Source of the DNA: Ashinkailepas kermadecensis
Lineage: Eukaryota > Arthropoda > Thecostraca > Neolepadidae
Length of the DNA: 64,000 nucleotides
Assembly: GCA_034440615.1 (NCBI GenBank)
Contig: JAOTOM010004867.1
Span: 476,223-540,222 of the forward strand
Direction of reading: 5' to 3'
Under the pieces are notes generated by a model. That model saw only the letters and a program-made list of their open reading frames with translations, did not search any database and was not told the DNA's origin. Shown one piece after another: positions 45,946 through 58,359 of the stretch; position 1 is the first letter of the stretch; every line of letters starts with the position of its first letter. A program made the translations under genes and the position numbers.

Positions 45946-46137
45946 TGATTGCAGCCACCAGTGACTGTTCATTATCTTCATAATCTTTCCAGGAATCTAT
46001 AACGTGATCAAGGTTATCCAAGGTCAATCCAGGTTAGGTCAGATCAAAATTTATAGTGTCAGCATTGGTTGTCTGGCGCCTCCTGACCTAAGAATGTGTG
46101 AACTGTAGCATTCCAGCCTCGTACTAAATAATTACTC

Positions 46138-46620
46138 AGGTCCCTGCATGCCATGTGAAAACCTCGGAGAATTACTCAGGTCCCTGCATGCCATGTGAAA
46201 ACCTCGGAGAATTACTCAGGTCCCCGCACGCCATGTGGAAACCTCGGAGAATTACTCAGGTCCCCGCACGCCATGTGGAAACCTCGGAGAATTACTCAGG
46301 TCCCCGCACGCCATGTGGAAACCTCGGAGAATTACTCAGGTCCCCGCACGCCATGTGGAAACCTCGGAGAATTACTCAGGTCCCCGCATGCCATGTGGAA
46401 ACCTCGGAGAATTACTCAGGTCCCTGCATGCCATGTGGAAACCTCGGAGAATTACTCAGGTCCCCGCACGCCATGTGGAAACCTCGGAGAATTACTCAGG
46501 CCCTCGCAGGTCCCCGCACGCCATGTGGAAACCTCGGAGAATTACTCAGGTCCCCGCATGCCATGTGGAAACCTCGGAGAATTACTCAGGTCCCCGCATG
46601 CCATGTGGAAACCTCGGAGC
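46138..46620. repeat. Tandem repeat, 40-bp unit, 12 copies
   Basis: Units carry AGAATTACTCAGGTCCCCGC and GCCATGTGGAAACCTCGG. One copy near 46500 has an inserted CCCTCGCAGG. Very uniform. Confidence 0.97.
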
Positions 46621-46688
46621 GGCGGCGGCCACTCCTTCTGCCACGGCGGCCACGCCTTCTGCCACGGCGGCCACGCCTTCTGCCATGC
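46621..46688. repeat. Tandem repeat, 21-bp unit, 3 copies
   Basis: GCGGCCACGCCTTCTGCCAC repeated; directly abuts the 40-bp array. Confidence 0.95.
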
Positions 46689-48589
46689 GGAGCTGTCCAA
46701 CATGGGCTGGCAGTGTTTAGTCGGCCAAAAGATGAGGACAGGCCTCGTAAGCCAGAGGCGTTGTCATGTCTTCTTTGGCCACTGCTGTGGTTCAGCAGTA
46801 TTGGGCATGACGTAAGAGAGGCGGCATGTCTGGCTCACCGTTATACGCCGACTCATTGGTGTTAACAGACTCCATCAGCGACCACAAAGAGATTCATGGG
46901 CTGCCTTGACCTAACTGGCTGCTGTACAGTCTCAGGTATAACGAGATAATTAGTATTTATGTTTGTGTAGGTGACTCCACGGTGCTTTAAATCACTGGCT
47001 GTACTGCATGTTATAAGCGACCCCACCACGAATAGGAAATATCGGCGTGATATTAGGCTATATTCCCGCCCTTACCTGGACAATCACTTTTATGTGTTGT
47101 TCACATCTTTGTCGCAAAAACATAAATAGGGTCATTTAAAAATGGCTGCAAGTTCATTGGTGTTCGAGAAGCATGCGCGAACCTAGCAGAAAAAAATACA
47201 AAAAGAAGTTTTTCGTCTACCTGCCTCAGATCATGCCTCAAAATTGTGCCCTCGAAATGCGGAATGTCAAGACAATAATCCAGAATAATCCAGCCGTGCC
47301 CGCGCTGCAATCAGCTGATTGTGGTGTGTCGGCGTCAGCTGACTGACTGTTGACAGATATTCCCGCTGACCCCACGGAGGACGAAGACACGGAAGGTCGG
47401 CGGCAGTGGTGCATGATTCTCTGTGCCGTGTCCATTGTCCGATTGGGTAGCCCCGCGCGAGTCACCCTCGCACGTTTTCCATGGTCGGCACGCAACCTTG
47501 AAAGCAATGCACGGTGCTGAGCAGGAAGAGGCCTACGTCGAGTACCGCCTCTGACAGTGGAGCTAGAATAGTGTCGCTACCATGCCGTTCGATCATGACA
47601 GAGATAATCACCGATAGCTGCAGCGAGCGACAGCGACAGCGAGTCTCCTGGACAGCGAGCCTATCATTGTGTTTTATCTGGATAGGAACTGGTTGACACT
47701 TGGAAAATCGGGATTTGGAATGTGTAGTTCCACTGCCTCGTGATGTAAGGCACATAAACCACAAAGCTGAGTTAGTAAGACAGAACTTGGCGTGGTAAAT
47801 CATGGAAATTTGGTTGACCTAGACAAACAATGTTACTACAAGGGCACACCCAAGTGTAGCGTCCTGAATTTGCAATGAAATGCCGTAATATATACGCTAT
47901 TAGGTACAATAAGCCATGGTGACCAAATCGGCAAATTTGCGGTTGTATGCTTTTGCAAATGAGCGTAGTGGCACTTTAAGAAGTTAGTGAAAGTATATAT
48001 TTTCTGGACGCTGTAGTATATGGCAGAATGCGAAGCCAAAACTACCTGGTAGTACCACCAGTTGATGTTTATAAATTCCACCGTGGGAACCTTGTTCGCC
48101 TATGCTGCCGAACAAACATGATTACTGTTATACATTAGCAGCAACTGCCAACATATTTCCCACAACATGTCCAAGTGAGTGTTGCCTGATATCACACTCA
48201 CATGCTACCAGTTCACTATCTGGCTATCACAACCCATTGACTGACTGCACATTGGTATATTTTGTCATGGCTACTCTTGGCATTTCGGGCACGCTGAACA
48301 AAAGCTAATACAGTTTACCGAACATACGTCCCAATATAGTTTAATTTCAACGCTTCGCTTTACGGCCCCGAAAACGATTTCATTGTTTGAAGGAGCACTA
48401 GCCTGATTGTCACAACACTTCGTTCAGAAAGTGATGGAATATAGTCCGGCCCTACATATTCAGATGTAGCCTATAGGCATAATACATAAGCGGTTGGACG
48501 TCATGCGTCAGAAGACAAGCAGCTGTGCAAGGCACACTCAAGTCCAGCTGCAGCGCCGTTCACCGGGTGATTTGTGCCAACGCTTATAT
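46689..48589. other. Unique stretch, no supported gene
   Basis: About 1.9 kb without an array. No domain, RNA gene or element recognised. Confidence 0.5.
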
Positions 48590-50058
48590 CACTGTGTGTC
48601 ATGACATATCACTATATCATTATATCACTGTGTGTCATGACATATCACTATATCATTATATCACTTGTGTGGTTTGTATATTGTCATGACATATCACTAT
48701 ATCATTATATCACTGTGTGTCATGACATATCACTATATCATTATATCACTGTGTGTCGTGACATATCACTATATCATTATATCACTGTGTGTCATGACAT
48801 ATCACTATATCATTATATCACTGTGTGTCATGACATATCACTATATCATTATATCACTGTGTGTCATGACATATCACTATATCATTATATCACTGTGTGT
48901 CGTGACATATCACTATATCATTATATCACTGTGTGTCATGACATATCACTATATCATTATATCACTATGTGTCATGACATATCACTATATCATTATATCA
49001 CTGTGTGTCATGACATATCACTATATCATTATAACACTGTGTGTCATGACATATCACTGTATCATTATATCACTGTGTCGTGACATATCACTATATCATT
49101 ATATCACTGTGTATCATGACATATCACTATATCATTATATCACTGTGTGTCGTGACATATCACTATATCATTATATCACTGTGTGTCGTGACATATCACT
49201 ATATCATTATATCACTGTGTGTCGTGACATATCACTATATCATTATATCACTGTGTGTCGTGACATGTCACTATATCATTATATCACTGTGTGTCGTGAC
49301 ATATCACTATATCATTATATCACTGTATGTCGTGACATATCACTATATCATTATATCACTGTGTGTCGTGACATATCACTATATCATTATATCACTGTGT
49401 GTCGTGACATATCACTATATCATTATATCACTGTGTGTCGTGACATATCACTATATCATTATATCACTGTGTGTCATGACATATCACTATATCATTATAT
49501 CACTGTGTGTCGTGACATATCACTATATCATTATATCACTGTGTGTCGTGACATATCACTATATCATTATATCACTGTGTGTCGTGACATATCACTATAT
49601 CATTATATCACTGTATGTCGTGACATATCACTATATCATTATATCACTGTGTGTCGTGACATATCACTATATCATTATATCACTGTGTGTCGTGACATAT
49701 CACTATATCATTATATCACTGTATGTCGTGACATATCACTATATCATTATATCACTGTGTGTCGTGACATATCACTATATCATTATATCACTGTGTGTCG
49801 TGACATATCACTATATCATTATATCACTGTGTGTCGTGACATATCACTATATCATTATATCACTGTGTGTCGTGACATATCACTATATCATTATATCACT
49901 GTGTGTCGTGACATATCACTATATCATTATATCACTGTGTGTCGTGACATATCACTATATCATTATATCACTGTGTGTCGTGACATATCACTATATCATT
50001 ATATCACTGTGTGTCATGACATATCACTATATCATTATATCACTGTGTGTCATGACAT
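48590..50058. repeat. AT-rich tandem repeat, 36-bp unit, about 40 copies
   Basis: Units carry ATATCACTATATCATT and ATATCACTGTGTGTCGTGAC. The left part has CATGAC and the right part CGTGAC, so two subfamilies meet near 49070. One copy near 48662 is disrupted by TTGTGTGGTTTGTATATTG. The 36-bp period leaves two plus-strand frames open for up to 519 codons; this is not evidence of a protein. It contrasts strongly with the GC-rich arrays around it. Confidence 0.98.
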
Positions 50059-50349
50059 ATCCAAATCGGAGCGGTTGGTTCCTGGGTATGTATGTACCAC
50101 CCAGACGTGGATCGGTGGTGGGGCGGCCACTGTCGTGTTCTGTTGTCGTCCGATGCCATGCCATTCCTTGCCTCTGGCTCAACTAGGGTCAGACAGTTGT
50201 CGTGTTGTGTCCAAAAATGCTTGAAACCCCAGGTACAACAAATTGTCTTCTAAACTCCTGAATCACATACAGCAGCGTGATGGTATCTGGCTTTCCTTGG
50301 AACTTTCAGCTTTCTTTGTCCATGCTTCCTCTCTATGTGTATTACGAAT
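50059..50349. other. Unique spacer
   Basis: Nothing recognised. Confidence 0.5.
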
Positions 50350-50615
50350 GGCTCCTTCTATCTGGGTTGATCAGTCGGAAATGGCCCCTTCTATCCGGGT
50401 TGATCAGTCGAAAATGGCTCCTTCTATCCGGGTTGATCAGTCGGAAATGGCTCCTTCTATCTGGGTTGATCAGCAGGAAATGGCCTCTTCTATCTGGGTT
50501 GATCAGTCGGAAATGGCCTCTTCTATCTGGGTTGATCAGTCGGAAATGGCTCCTTCTATCTGGGTTGATCAGTCGGAAATGTCCTCTTCTACCTGGGTTG
50601 ATCGGTCGGAAATAT
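50350..50615. repeat. Tandem repeat, 33-bp unit, 8 copies
   Basis: Units carry CTATCTGGGTTGATCAGTCG and GAAATGGCTCCTT. Each copy has a TGATCA palindrome except the last (TGATCGG). Confidence 0.97.
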
Positions 50616-50857
50616 GCCGTGTAGGATTATCGTGCAGCCATAATTCAGGTTCCGCCCTCATTTGGAGGAATTCTGCCCATTCTTGTTTGAAAGAACAAAC
50701 AACTTCCGTTTCATGTACTCATCATTCGGAAGCATAAGCCGTCCCATATTCACGAAACTTGAAAACCCGCTGTGATTCCTAGCCTGGTTGTCATTGCATA
50801 TGCCATCTCGGACCTGGGCTCCATAGCGATGATAGTAAGTATCAGGTGAAGTAGTGA

Positions 50858-51575
50858 ACTTCCGGACACGCCTCGGAGGTAGTCAAAACATCCGGACACG
50901 CCTCCAGAGGGTAACCATGATCCGGGCACACCTCGGAAGTATTCAATGACCCGGAAATGTCCCGGAAGGTAGTACTGACCCGGTCACGCCCCGAGAGGGT
51001 GTGATGACCTGCGCACGTCCCGATAGGTAGTAATGATCCGGACGCGCCCCTGAAGGTAGTACTGGCCCGGACACGCCCCGAGAGGGTGTGATGGCCTGCA
51101 CATGTCCCGGAAGGTAGTAATGATCCGGATACGCCTCGGGAGAGTGTGATGGCCTGCAAACGTCCCGGAAGGTAGTAATGACCCGGACACGCCTCGAGAG
51201 GGTGTGATGGCCTGCACATGTCCCGGAAGGTAGTAATGATCCGGACGCGCCCCTGAAGGTAGTACTGACCCGGACACGCCCCGAGAGGGTGTGATGGCCT
51301 GCACATGTCCCGGAAGGTAGTAATGACCCGGACACGCCTCTGGAGAGTGTGATGGCCCGCACACGTCCCGGAAGGTAGTAATGACCCGGACACGCCTCGG
51401 GAGAGTGTGATGACCTGCAAACGTCCCGGAAGGTAGCACTGACTCGGACACGTCTCGGGAAGGTGTGATGACCTGTACACGTCCCGGAAGGTAGTAATGT
51501 AGTAACCGGACACACCTTGGAAGGGTGTGATGACCTGCATCGTCCCGGAATATAGCAATGATCCGGACACGCTCC
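50858..51575. repeat. Tandem repeat, about 59-bp unit, about 12 copies
   Basis: Units carry GGTGTGATGGCCTGCACATG, TCCCGGAAGGTAGTAATGA and CCGGACACGCCTCG. Some copies have an extra GAAGGTAGTACTGACCCGG step, giving a longer unit. Copies are moderately diverged. Confidence 0.94.
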
Positions 51576-51699
51576 GGAATCTCCGGGTCGTCTGTGTTGG
51601 GCAGCGCATAGATAAGGCGTGTTTTATCGCTGCGGTGCGAGCTTCCGCGGGCACGCCCAAGCCTCAGGCGATGACTGCGGCTGACCAGTGTTGCGGGCA

Positions 51700-52845
51700 C
51701 CAGACCGGGCAGCAGGCCGCTGCCACAGGCCACGGACATGGCTCACCATGAGGCGCCACACCGCTGCCGGAGGTGTGGTGACCAGACCGGGCAGCAGGCC
51801 GCTGCCACAGGCCACGGACGTGGCTCAACATGAGGCGCCACACCGCTGCCGGAGGTGTGGTGACCAGACCGGGCAGCAGGCCGCTGCCACAGGCCATAGA
51901 CACGGCTCAACATGAGGCGCCACACTGCTGCCGGAGGTGTGGTGACCAGACCGGGCAGCAGGCCGCTGCCACAGGCCATAGACACGGCTCAACATGAGGC
52001 GCCACACTGCTGCCGGAGGTGTGGTGACCAGACCGGGCAGCAGGCCGCTGCCACAGGCCACGGACGTGGCTCACCATGAGGCGCCACACTGCTGCCGGAG
52101 GTGTGGTGACCAGACCGGGCAGCAGGCCGCTGCCACAGGCCATAGACACGGCTCAACATGAGGCGCCACACTGCTGCCGGAGGTGTGGTGACCAGACCGG
52201 GCAGCAGGCCGCTGCCACAGGCCACGGACATGGCTCACCATGAGGCGCCACACTGCTGCCAGTGTGGTGACCAGACCGGGCAGCAGGCCGCTGCCACAGG
52301 CCATAGACACGGCTCAACATGAGGCGCCACACTGCTGCCGGAGGTGTGGTGACCAGACCGGGCAGCAGGCCGCTGCCACAGGCCATAGACACGGCTCAAC
52401 ATGAGGCGCCACACTGCTGCCGGTGTGGTGACCAGACCGGGCAGCAGGCCGCTGCCACAGGCCATAGACACGGCTCAACATGAGGCGCCACACTGCTGCC
52501 GGAGGTGTGGTGACCAGACCGGGCAGCAGGCCGCTGCCACAGGCCATAGACACGGCTCAACATGAGGCGCCACACTGCTGCCGGAGGTGTGGTGACCAGA
52601 CCGGGCAGCAGGCCGCTGCCACAGGCCACGGACATGGCTCAACATGAGGCGCCACACTGCTGCCGGTGTGGTGACCAGACCGGGCAGCAGGCCGCTGCCA
52701 CAGGCCATAGACACGGCTCAACATGAGGCGCCACACTGCTGCCGGAGGTGTGGTGACCAGACCGGGCAGCAGGCCGCTGCCACAGGCCATAGACACGGCT
52801 CAACATGAGGCGCCACACTGCTGCCGGAGGTGTGGTGACCAGACG
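51700..52845. repeat. Tandem repeat, 82-bp unit, 14 copies
   Basis: Units carry GACCAGACCGGGCAGCAGGC, CGCTGCCACAGGCCATAGAC and CATGAGGCGCCACACTGCTG. Three or four copies lack GGA within CCGGAGGTG and measure 79 bp. Very high identity suggests a young expansion. Confidence 0.98.
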
Positions 52846-52872
52846 TGCTGTGTTGAGCGCGAATCGGCCACC

Positions 52873-53045
52873 AAATCGCGAAAAAGTCACCACTCCGTGT
52901 GGTTCTGTGCGAGAAAGTCACCACTACGTGTGTTTCCGTGCGAGAAAGTCACCATTGCGTGTGTTTCTGTGCGAGAAAGTCGTCACTGCGTGTGTTTCTT
53001 TGCGAGAAAGTAGCCACTGCGTGTGTTTTTCTGCGATAAATTCAC
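52873..53045. repeat. Tandem repeat, 31-bp unit, about 6 copies
   Basis: Units carry GTGCGAGAAAGTCACCACTG and CGTGTGTTTCTGT. Confidence 0.95.
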
Positions 53046-53524
53046 CACTTTGGTTCTGTGGAAGTTTTATAAAAGGCGCCGTGAAATGAGATTCAGATAG
53101 ACACATGATGCACTAGAGTTCCCAAACAATTTGCATGAGTATGCTCTATATCTGATTGAAGTCGTATGGGCCCACAGCTAAGCTTACGGCGGGCTCATAC
53201 TAATCGCTGGGAGTATGACTTCGATCCCAAAGGTATCCGAATAAACATTCCGGGTAATTAATATGCCGGTTTATGGTAATACACACCAATCGCTCTAGTC
53301 TTTGGACGTGGTTTGTGTGCGCACACAGCCAAAAATGCATCAGTTTGTTGATAATTAGCTGAAAGCCGCATTTGACAAGCACAGTTTCCCTCACTGTAAT
53401 TTATCATCACTCACACTAATGTCTGTCCTGCCTGTGAGAACTTCCTGCCATGGTGGACATGCTGGCGACAGACGTCTCTTCAAGATGCTATGTGTGCACT
53501 CGGTACTGGTTCTGTCCTCGTCTT
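53046..53524. other. Unique stretch
   Basis: No gene or repeat recognised. Confidence 0.5.
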
Positions 53525-53890
53525 CGAACAAGCCGAGCACAGACACGAGGTTGTCACGTGATTCCGCTGTATTGTGGAGATCTGTGCCCCGTTTTACTAC
53601 TCGCCGAGCACAGACACGAGGTTGTCACGTGATTCCGCTGTGTTGTGTAGATCTGCGCTCTGTTTTACTACTCGCCGGGCACAGACACGAGGTTGTCACG
53701 TGATTCCGCTTTTTTGTGGAGATTTTTCCCCCTTTTTTTTTTCGCCGGGCACAGACACGAGGTGGTCAGGTGATTCCGCTGTGTTGTGTAGATCTGCGCT
53801 CTGTTTTACTACACGCCGGGCACAGACACGAGGTTGTCACGTGATTCCGCTGTGTTGTGTAGATCTGCGCTCTGTTTTACTACACGCCGG
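53525..53890. repeat. Tandem repeat, about 71-bp unit, 5 copies
   Basis: Units carry GCACAGACACGAGGTTGTCA, CGTGATTCCGCTGTG and TGTAGATCTGCGCTCTG. The third copy has a T-rich stretch (TTTTTCCCCC) in place of the usual right part. Confidence 0.95.
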
Positions 53891-54939
53891 CATGGGGCGT
53901 GGCTGTGCTCTGCTCTGTCCTGTGATTGGCTTGTTTTCGTGTGGCGATCGCAGCCTTGAGAGGAGCATTGCTTAAATTGGTCTGCTCATGATAAGAAGTG
54001 ACGAATGCGTCACCATTGACCATGACGGTGCTTGGCTGGTTAGTGGTTCATTATGCCCAATGAGATGAGGGTAACAGGAGCATGATGTTCACTGTATAGG
54101 CGGCTGTCGAAGGCCATGTGCAATGCATGTGGACTTGACGTATGAGGCTGCTGTGCTGAAAAGGTAACGGCACATACTAATTATTAAGCCTACCAATGAC
54201 AACGGAAGTTACTTCAGCTATTATCGTTTTAATGGAGCACATTAGGCTGTCCTTCGAATGGGACAGTGATGATGACTGCGCGCGATTACGTTATGTACCA
54301 TGCTAATTCTACAAGTAAAAGCGTAAATAGTTTTCCGATAACAGGAGGAAGGTGGTTCTGAAGTAGCAATGGGAAGTGGAAAAGTTTAAGGGGTGGAAAG
54401 ACTACATCCAGACATCCAGTGGGATGACGTGCAATTTGCGAAAAATGCATGTGAAACGCGGTTTTCAGTCAGGGGCGCTTCTCCCTAGTGCGCATCATTA
54501 TTGTCACCAACCTTTTCGCCGATGCCCAATCTTGATGCGACGGAAACGAGACGGAATATCGTCCCGATGAATATCAAGGTTAAAAATACCCATGGCGAAT
54601 GTTTCATGCACAGCTGCAAAATACCGTCTTCACTAATGTTGTGCCGCTTCACTGCAGCAGTCGTGATCGTGTTCTGTCACTGTCATAGAACGTGGCTGGT
54701 ATTGTCGTCACACACTTCCTTCCGGCTGTGCTGCCACGTGCGAACTCTGTGACAGTGACCGCCACTGCACTGGGAAGCAAACTGTAGCGAGACTGGCCGA
54801 TGGTCAGTCCGGCCTCGGCGCTGTGCTTACCCGAGGATACACGTGAGACGGAGCGCTTCGTCTGAAGAGGTCGCATGCTTCCGCCATGGTGGTATCCGGA
54901 TCGGTTGTCTGACCAGGGGATGCATCGTCCGTCGGGATA
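53891..54939. other. Unique stretch, no supported gene
   Basis: About 1 kb; nothing recognised. Confidence 0.5.
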
Positions 54940-55040
54940 ACGACCAGGGTGTCGGGATGTCGGCCGGGGTGTCAGTCACCAGTCGTGATTTTGGCCAGGG
55001 TGTTGCGATATCGGCCAGGGTGTCGGTCACCAGTCGGGAC
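54940..55040. repeat. Short imperfect tandem repeat
   Basis: GGCCAGGGTGT, CGATATCGGCCAGGGTGTCG and GTCACCAGTCG recur two to four times. Confidence 0.8.
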
Positions 55041-55342
55041 AACATTTAGCTTTATGAGCTGGGTAAAAGCTAGGGTGGGCCAGGTGATTTCGTTACCGAA
55101 AACTAATTGGCCGGAAATGGTCACACGTCCTTCTTTTTTTACCGGTACCAATGTTCATAGCAGAGCAGTACTGATGCATTTCATCCGAACATTTCATGTG
55201 ATATATCTATGTATTCACGAATTTCCACCACCACACCGTCACGTCTCGCACCTGCATTCAATGGCTTCAATACAGTGCTGGGATGGCAGATTAGGAGGGG
55301 TGGGGCGGCTCTCCCCGTTAAAAAGGTGAATTTGAGCATGAA
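55041..55342. other. Unique stretch flanking the MITE
   Basis: Nothing recognised. Confidence 0.5.
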
Positions 55343-55895
55343 CCCTATGCAGTGGCGCAACCAGGATTTCAGTTCGGGGGGGCCACGGTTGGAGAGCGGG
55401 CCCCCTCGCAAGCGGGCCCCCCTCATGTTTTTAAAAAGTCTGCGGAAAACATGCACTTACTTTTGAGCGGGCCCCTATGTTTGTAAAAACTCAAACGAGG
55501 CGGGCCCCAGGTAAAAGCGGGCCCCTGGTTCTAAGCGGGCTATTGGTTCAATGCGGGCCCCTGGATCAAAGTGGGCCCGGTTCGAAGCGGGCCCCTGGTT
55601 CCAGAGAGCCCCTGGTTCAAGACAGGGCCCCAGGTTGAAGCGGGCCCCTGGTTCTAAGCGGGCTATTGGTTCAATGCGGGCCCCTGAATCAAAATGGGCC
55701 CCGGTTCGAGGCGGGCCCTGGTTAAAACGGGCCCCCAGATTTTCAGTTGGTTCAAAGGGCCCCTGATTCGAGCCACAGATCCGCTTCGCGGGCCTAGCCA
55801 GGGCTCTGAGTAGGGTGGCCCACTCCGAGCCCAAAAAAATTCGGGGGCCATGGCCCTGCCTTGCCCCCACCCCTGGTTGCGCTAGTGACCCTATG
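55343..55895. mobile_element. hAT-like MITE with perfect 8-bp target duplication
   Basis: The element spans 55351-55887 (537 bp). Its ends CAGTGGCGCAACCAGG and CCTGGTTGCGCTAGTG are inverted repeats with two mismatches. ACCCTATG flanks it on both sides (55343-55350 and 55888-55895) without a mismatch. An 8-bp duplication and CA...TG ends are hallmarks of the hAT superfamily. There is no transposase, so it depends on one elsewhere. The interior (about 55380-55770) is a loose tandem array of GGGCCCCTGGTTC and AAGCGGGC steps of about 20 bp. Confidence 0.9.
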
Positions 55896-56194
55896 GCGTT
55901 GCATGATAAATATTGGGTCTAAAATGAATTTTCCCCCTGGCCAAGCGAGATTCGGCCACCCTTGAGATTGGCCCGAGATTGGCCCCAAGCGTATGTATAG
56001 AGGATACACACGCTTCAGATAGTGGGGGACGGGCGGCTCCTGATATCCACCGTCCCCGTCAGTCTCGCAGCCACTGGTGAATCACTCCCGTCCTAGACCG
56101 GTCTTCCCATGGCAGATGGGGTGCGGCGAGCCCGTCCCCACCAGCCGGCAGTGCGGCAGTGGTGAAGTGCAGCGGCACTTCACCACTGAGATGC
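55896..56194. other. Unique stretch
   Basis: Nothing recognised. CAGCGGCACTTCACCACTG at 56169 has a short inverted partner just upstream (AGTGGTGAAGTGC). Confidence 0.5.
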
Positions 56195-56490
56195 CACGGC
56201 TGCCCGCATGCCACATATACTGAGTTTCCCCGCATGCCACATATACTGAATGGGCGCTGTATGACCAACGCAGTCAATGCGCCCCTAAACCCAAATAACC
56301 AACCAGCCACATATACTGAGTTTCTCCGCATGCTACCTATGCTGGGTTTCCCCACGTACCACATGTACTGCGTTTCCCCGCATGCTACCTATGCTGGGTT
56401 TCCCCGCGTACCACATATACTGGGTTTCCCCGCGTGCCACATATACTGGGTTTCCCCGCGTGCCCACATATACGGAGTTTCCCAGCACCA
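56195..56490. repeat. Tandem repeat, 26-bp unit, about 9 copies
   Basis: Units are built on CCACATATACTGAGTTTCCC and CGCATG or CGCGTA. A non-repeat insert of about 75 bp (56246-56305) interrupts the array. Confidence 0.94.
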
Positions 56491-57714
56491 TATCGTGCGT
56501 CGGCGGAGCTCTCTGAGAGCTGAGCTGAGATGAGGTAGACGCACTGGCGTCTGACAGGCGGACCATGTTCTGAAACATTGTGACGAGTGTCGCCTGGTGC
56601 ACTCCTCGGCATCCCCTGAACGGCCGTGCACCAGATGAAGGTGAACATTTCCGTCTCAAGGCGTACGCACGTGCTTTGGCACAATTGTAAGTGAAGGAAA
56701 TTCCAGACTGAGAAGCCCGGGCATTTCTAATCCATTCGTGTCGTACCACAGTGGAGACCACACCACAGGGCTTTGTTCTTGCCTGCCTCACATGTCTGTG
56801 CGATTGTTGTTTGCTGGTATTCAAGCAGCTTGATGATGATTTCGTTTCCATGACTCCGGGATTGTTGTGGCGATAATTATCACATACAGCTCCAGAGAAG
56901 ATCTGTTACTTTATATATGTTTTGGCAATGTATTTCCCAGGTTTTTCCAGTCAGGTTGAATATTTGCCACCAGAATGTTGCTGGTTGTCCAACGCATAGC
57001 TTGCAATGTAGCGAATTTAGGTGCTGCTGGTAGCAGTTAATATTATTTACATGCAATAGTAAGTCCCATGGCGTTGCTAGTATTGGGAACGGGAAGCAGC
57101 GCTCCTGCACTGGTTTTTTTTATGTTTTACTCGGAGATCTGATTAAAAAAAAAGGTAAAAGGGGGTAAAAGGCATATGATGAGCTAAAAGTTAAATGATT
57201 TTGAACGCTGCTACTACCCATGAACAGGTTGGTGGAAGCGTGTCCACCCACAGCGGCTCCGTTCCCGCTTCCCATTTCCAGCATTTATTCAATGAAACTG
57301 CGCCTTGTCGTTCCGATGGCCCGCCAGCTGTTTTATCATGAATACCGTGGGCCCGGAGCAACCGTGGGAAGTGACCACTTTCTTATCAGCCCGCCGTACA
57401 CTGACGCGCCGGAACATACGTTACTATCATTGCAGAGCCGCCTGCTATTCCAGGGAATTAATGTGATATTTTCTACCTGACGACTAACTGCATATTGACG
57501 CTAAAATAATACCCACCGGTTAGAGAAATCAGGCGAGAATTCGAGAACTCAGTAATTGCTCGCTCATTCCCGTACGAAGGGCAATGGGCTTTACTAGTGC
57601 TGATTCACCTCACTCTATCCTAAGTATCCGCTGCACGAAAGCATGCATCTCTCGCGGCTGTGTTTGGTTTATTTATTACCTCTTGCGCAATCGCTGCTGA
57701 CACCAGTACAACAT
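56491..57714. other. Unique stretch, no supported gene
   Basis: About 1.2 kb. No domain or RNA gene recognised. An A run and GGTAAAAG duplication lie near 57145-57170. Confidence 0.5.
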
Positions 57715-57835
57715 GACTGTCCATGGCTTGGCTGGTTAAATGGCTGACCATGGCTTGGTTGGTTGCATGATTGGCTGAGGCTTGGATGGTTGCATGACTG
57801 GCTACGGTTGGCTGGTTCATGCCCGGCCATGGCTG
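57715..57835. repeat. Short imperfect repeat, about 4 copies
   Basis: CATGGCTTGG followed by CTGGTT or TTGGTTGCATGA and TGGCTGA recurs with spacing of about 30 bp. Confidence 0.8.
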
Positions 57836-58359
57836 TGGTGATCGCGGTCGGTTGTCATCGGCCCGTGATGACACGCCATTCCGCCGATGGTAGTCAGGCC
57901 AACACCAGCCGGCCCCGCCAGCTGGCAATATTGCGCGATTCTCCTGACCGGTAGAGGGAGGAGTGCTGTTCGGTCCTGTGTGCCTGCCGACGCGGGCCCG
58001 GCCACCACGGCTGAGCACGACGCTGTCGGGCGGTACTCGGGCGGAGGGGAGGGCACGAGTGACTGGGCGTCACCTCGCGATGGGTCGCACGCGCCTGTCA
58101 ACACCTGGCGTCCACCCGGCGTGGCTGACGTAAGACTGCCGTGACCTGGGACGGGCGCCCAGTGACGTCACATGTCAGCACAGCTGTTTGTTTCGCGCTG
58201 GTGCGAGGCAGGTGAGCGAGCATCGCATCCGGCACCAGCGCCGGCGGTGGTGGACCGGTCGGGGTTAGCTCGTACTTCTCAGCTGAGGGGGACTGTGCGG
58301 CGGGTAGCCGTGTGGCACACGTCCGTCTCGTGGTTGAACGCCGAAGCCGAAGGCTTGTC
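57836..58359. other. GC-rich unique stretch
   Basis: No gene recognised. Confidence 0.5.

Noticed and set aside
48665..50224. Open frame of 519 codons with a 12-residue repeat
   Set aside because: It lies over the 36-bp array; a second plus-strand frame is open as well. The openness follows from a period divisible by three.
53190..53240. Possible tRNA from a GACTTCGATCCC T-loop-like stretch
   Set aside because: No matching acceptor stem or anticodon arm could be built upstream.
4577..53890. Palindromic hexamers (GGATCC, CCGCGG, GATATC, TGATCA and others) in many repeat units
   Set aside because: With 64 palindromic hexamers among 4096, a 45-bp unit is expected to hold one about half the time, so the frequency is not clearly above chance.
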